Source: Variovorax soli NBRC 106424 (GTDB lineage: Bacteria > Pseudomonadota > Gammaproteobacteria > Burkholderiales > Burkholderiaceae_C). Taken from it: DNA of 64,000 nucleotides. The number at the start of each line of letters is the position of its first letter. Positions within the stretch are counted from its first letter, which is position 1. Position numbers and translations under genes: made by a program. The notes beneath the pieces were generated by a model. The model was not told the DNA's origin, did not search any database, and saw only the letters and a list, made by a program, of their open reading frames with translations. The stretch covers positions 1 to 64,000 of the forward strand of contig NZ_BCUU01000007.1 in the NCBI RefSeq assembly GCF_001591385.1, written 5' to 3'. Positions 63,983 to 64,000 of the stretch are shown piece after piece.

Positions 63983-64000
63983 GGCGCCCCGCCGCTCATG

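Overview
The window is a gene-dense, GC-rich bacterial chromosome segment. Gene content and order point to a betaproteobacterium of the Burkholderiales, most likely Comamonadaceae. This rests on protein styles (split PntAA/PntAB, an hpf-ptsN-hprK block, bamE next to fur and dapB, many 4-base stop/start overlaps) and not on any rRNA gene. I see no tRNA, rRNA, CRISPR array, insertion sequence or prophage. About 50 protein genes fill almost all of the 64 kb, and no coding-free stretch is longer than about 300 bases.

Left part (1-14.7 kb): a 1559-residue exported protein combines beta-propellers, a LamG domain, a PKD domain, two c-type haem motifs and a ricin-type lectin. Next is a carbohydrate or polyol locus built as two divergent units around a 182-bp control region. 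The minus unit encodes a Tat-type binding protein, a fused double ATPase, a permease, an aldo/keto reductase and a class I aldolase. The plus unit encodes an FGGY kinase, a GlpD-like dehydrogenase and a GntR/HutC regulator. The logic reads as import, phosphorylation, oxidation to a ketose phosphate and aldol cleavage; the substrate is unknown.

14.7-32.7 kb: a fatty-acyl-CoA ligase diverges from an AraC-type regulator. Then come uvrA, a ClC antiporter and ssb. A Fur-box-controlled siderophore receptor follows, with a PepSY reductase-like protein and a 68-residue membrane protein. A luciferase-like oxidoreductase, mnmA and a Nudix hydrolase come next, then a two-component system (CHASE2 histidine kinase, OmpR-type regulator) that carries a 101-residue exported protein between its two partners.

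32.9-44.7 kb: proton-translocating transhydrogenase (pntAA, pntAB, pntB) followed by a second acyl-CoA ligase. Next is a dipeptide ABC transporter in the order B-C-D-F-A, then MTA/SAH nucleosidase and a MOSC protein.

44.7-64 kb: an orphan molybdopterin-binding (CoxL-like) subunit, corA and a UvrD-type helicase are followed by the nitrogen-PTS/hibernation block hpf-ptsN-hprK without rpoN. fur, bamE and dapB come next, then an ExbB/ExbD pair, an NTF2-like protein, and a glycogen operon transcribed glgX-glgC-glgA-glgP that runs to the right edge; glgB is not in the window.

The most notable points are the multidomain haem/lectin protein, the kinase-dehydrogenase-aldolase locus with paired TGTTATGACA sites, the small exported protein inside the CHASE2 system, the orphan CoxL subunit, and three tail-to-tail gene pairs whose stop codons lie in short inverted repeats.
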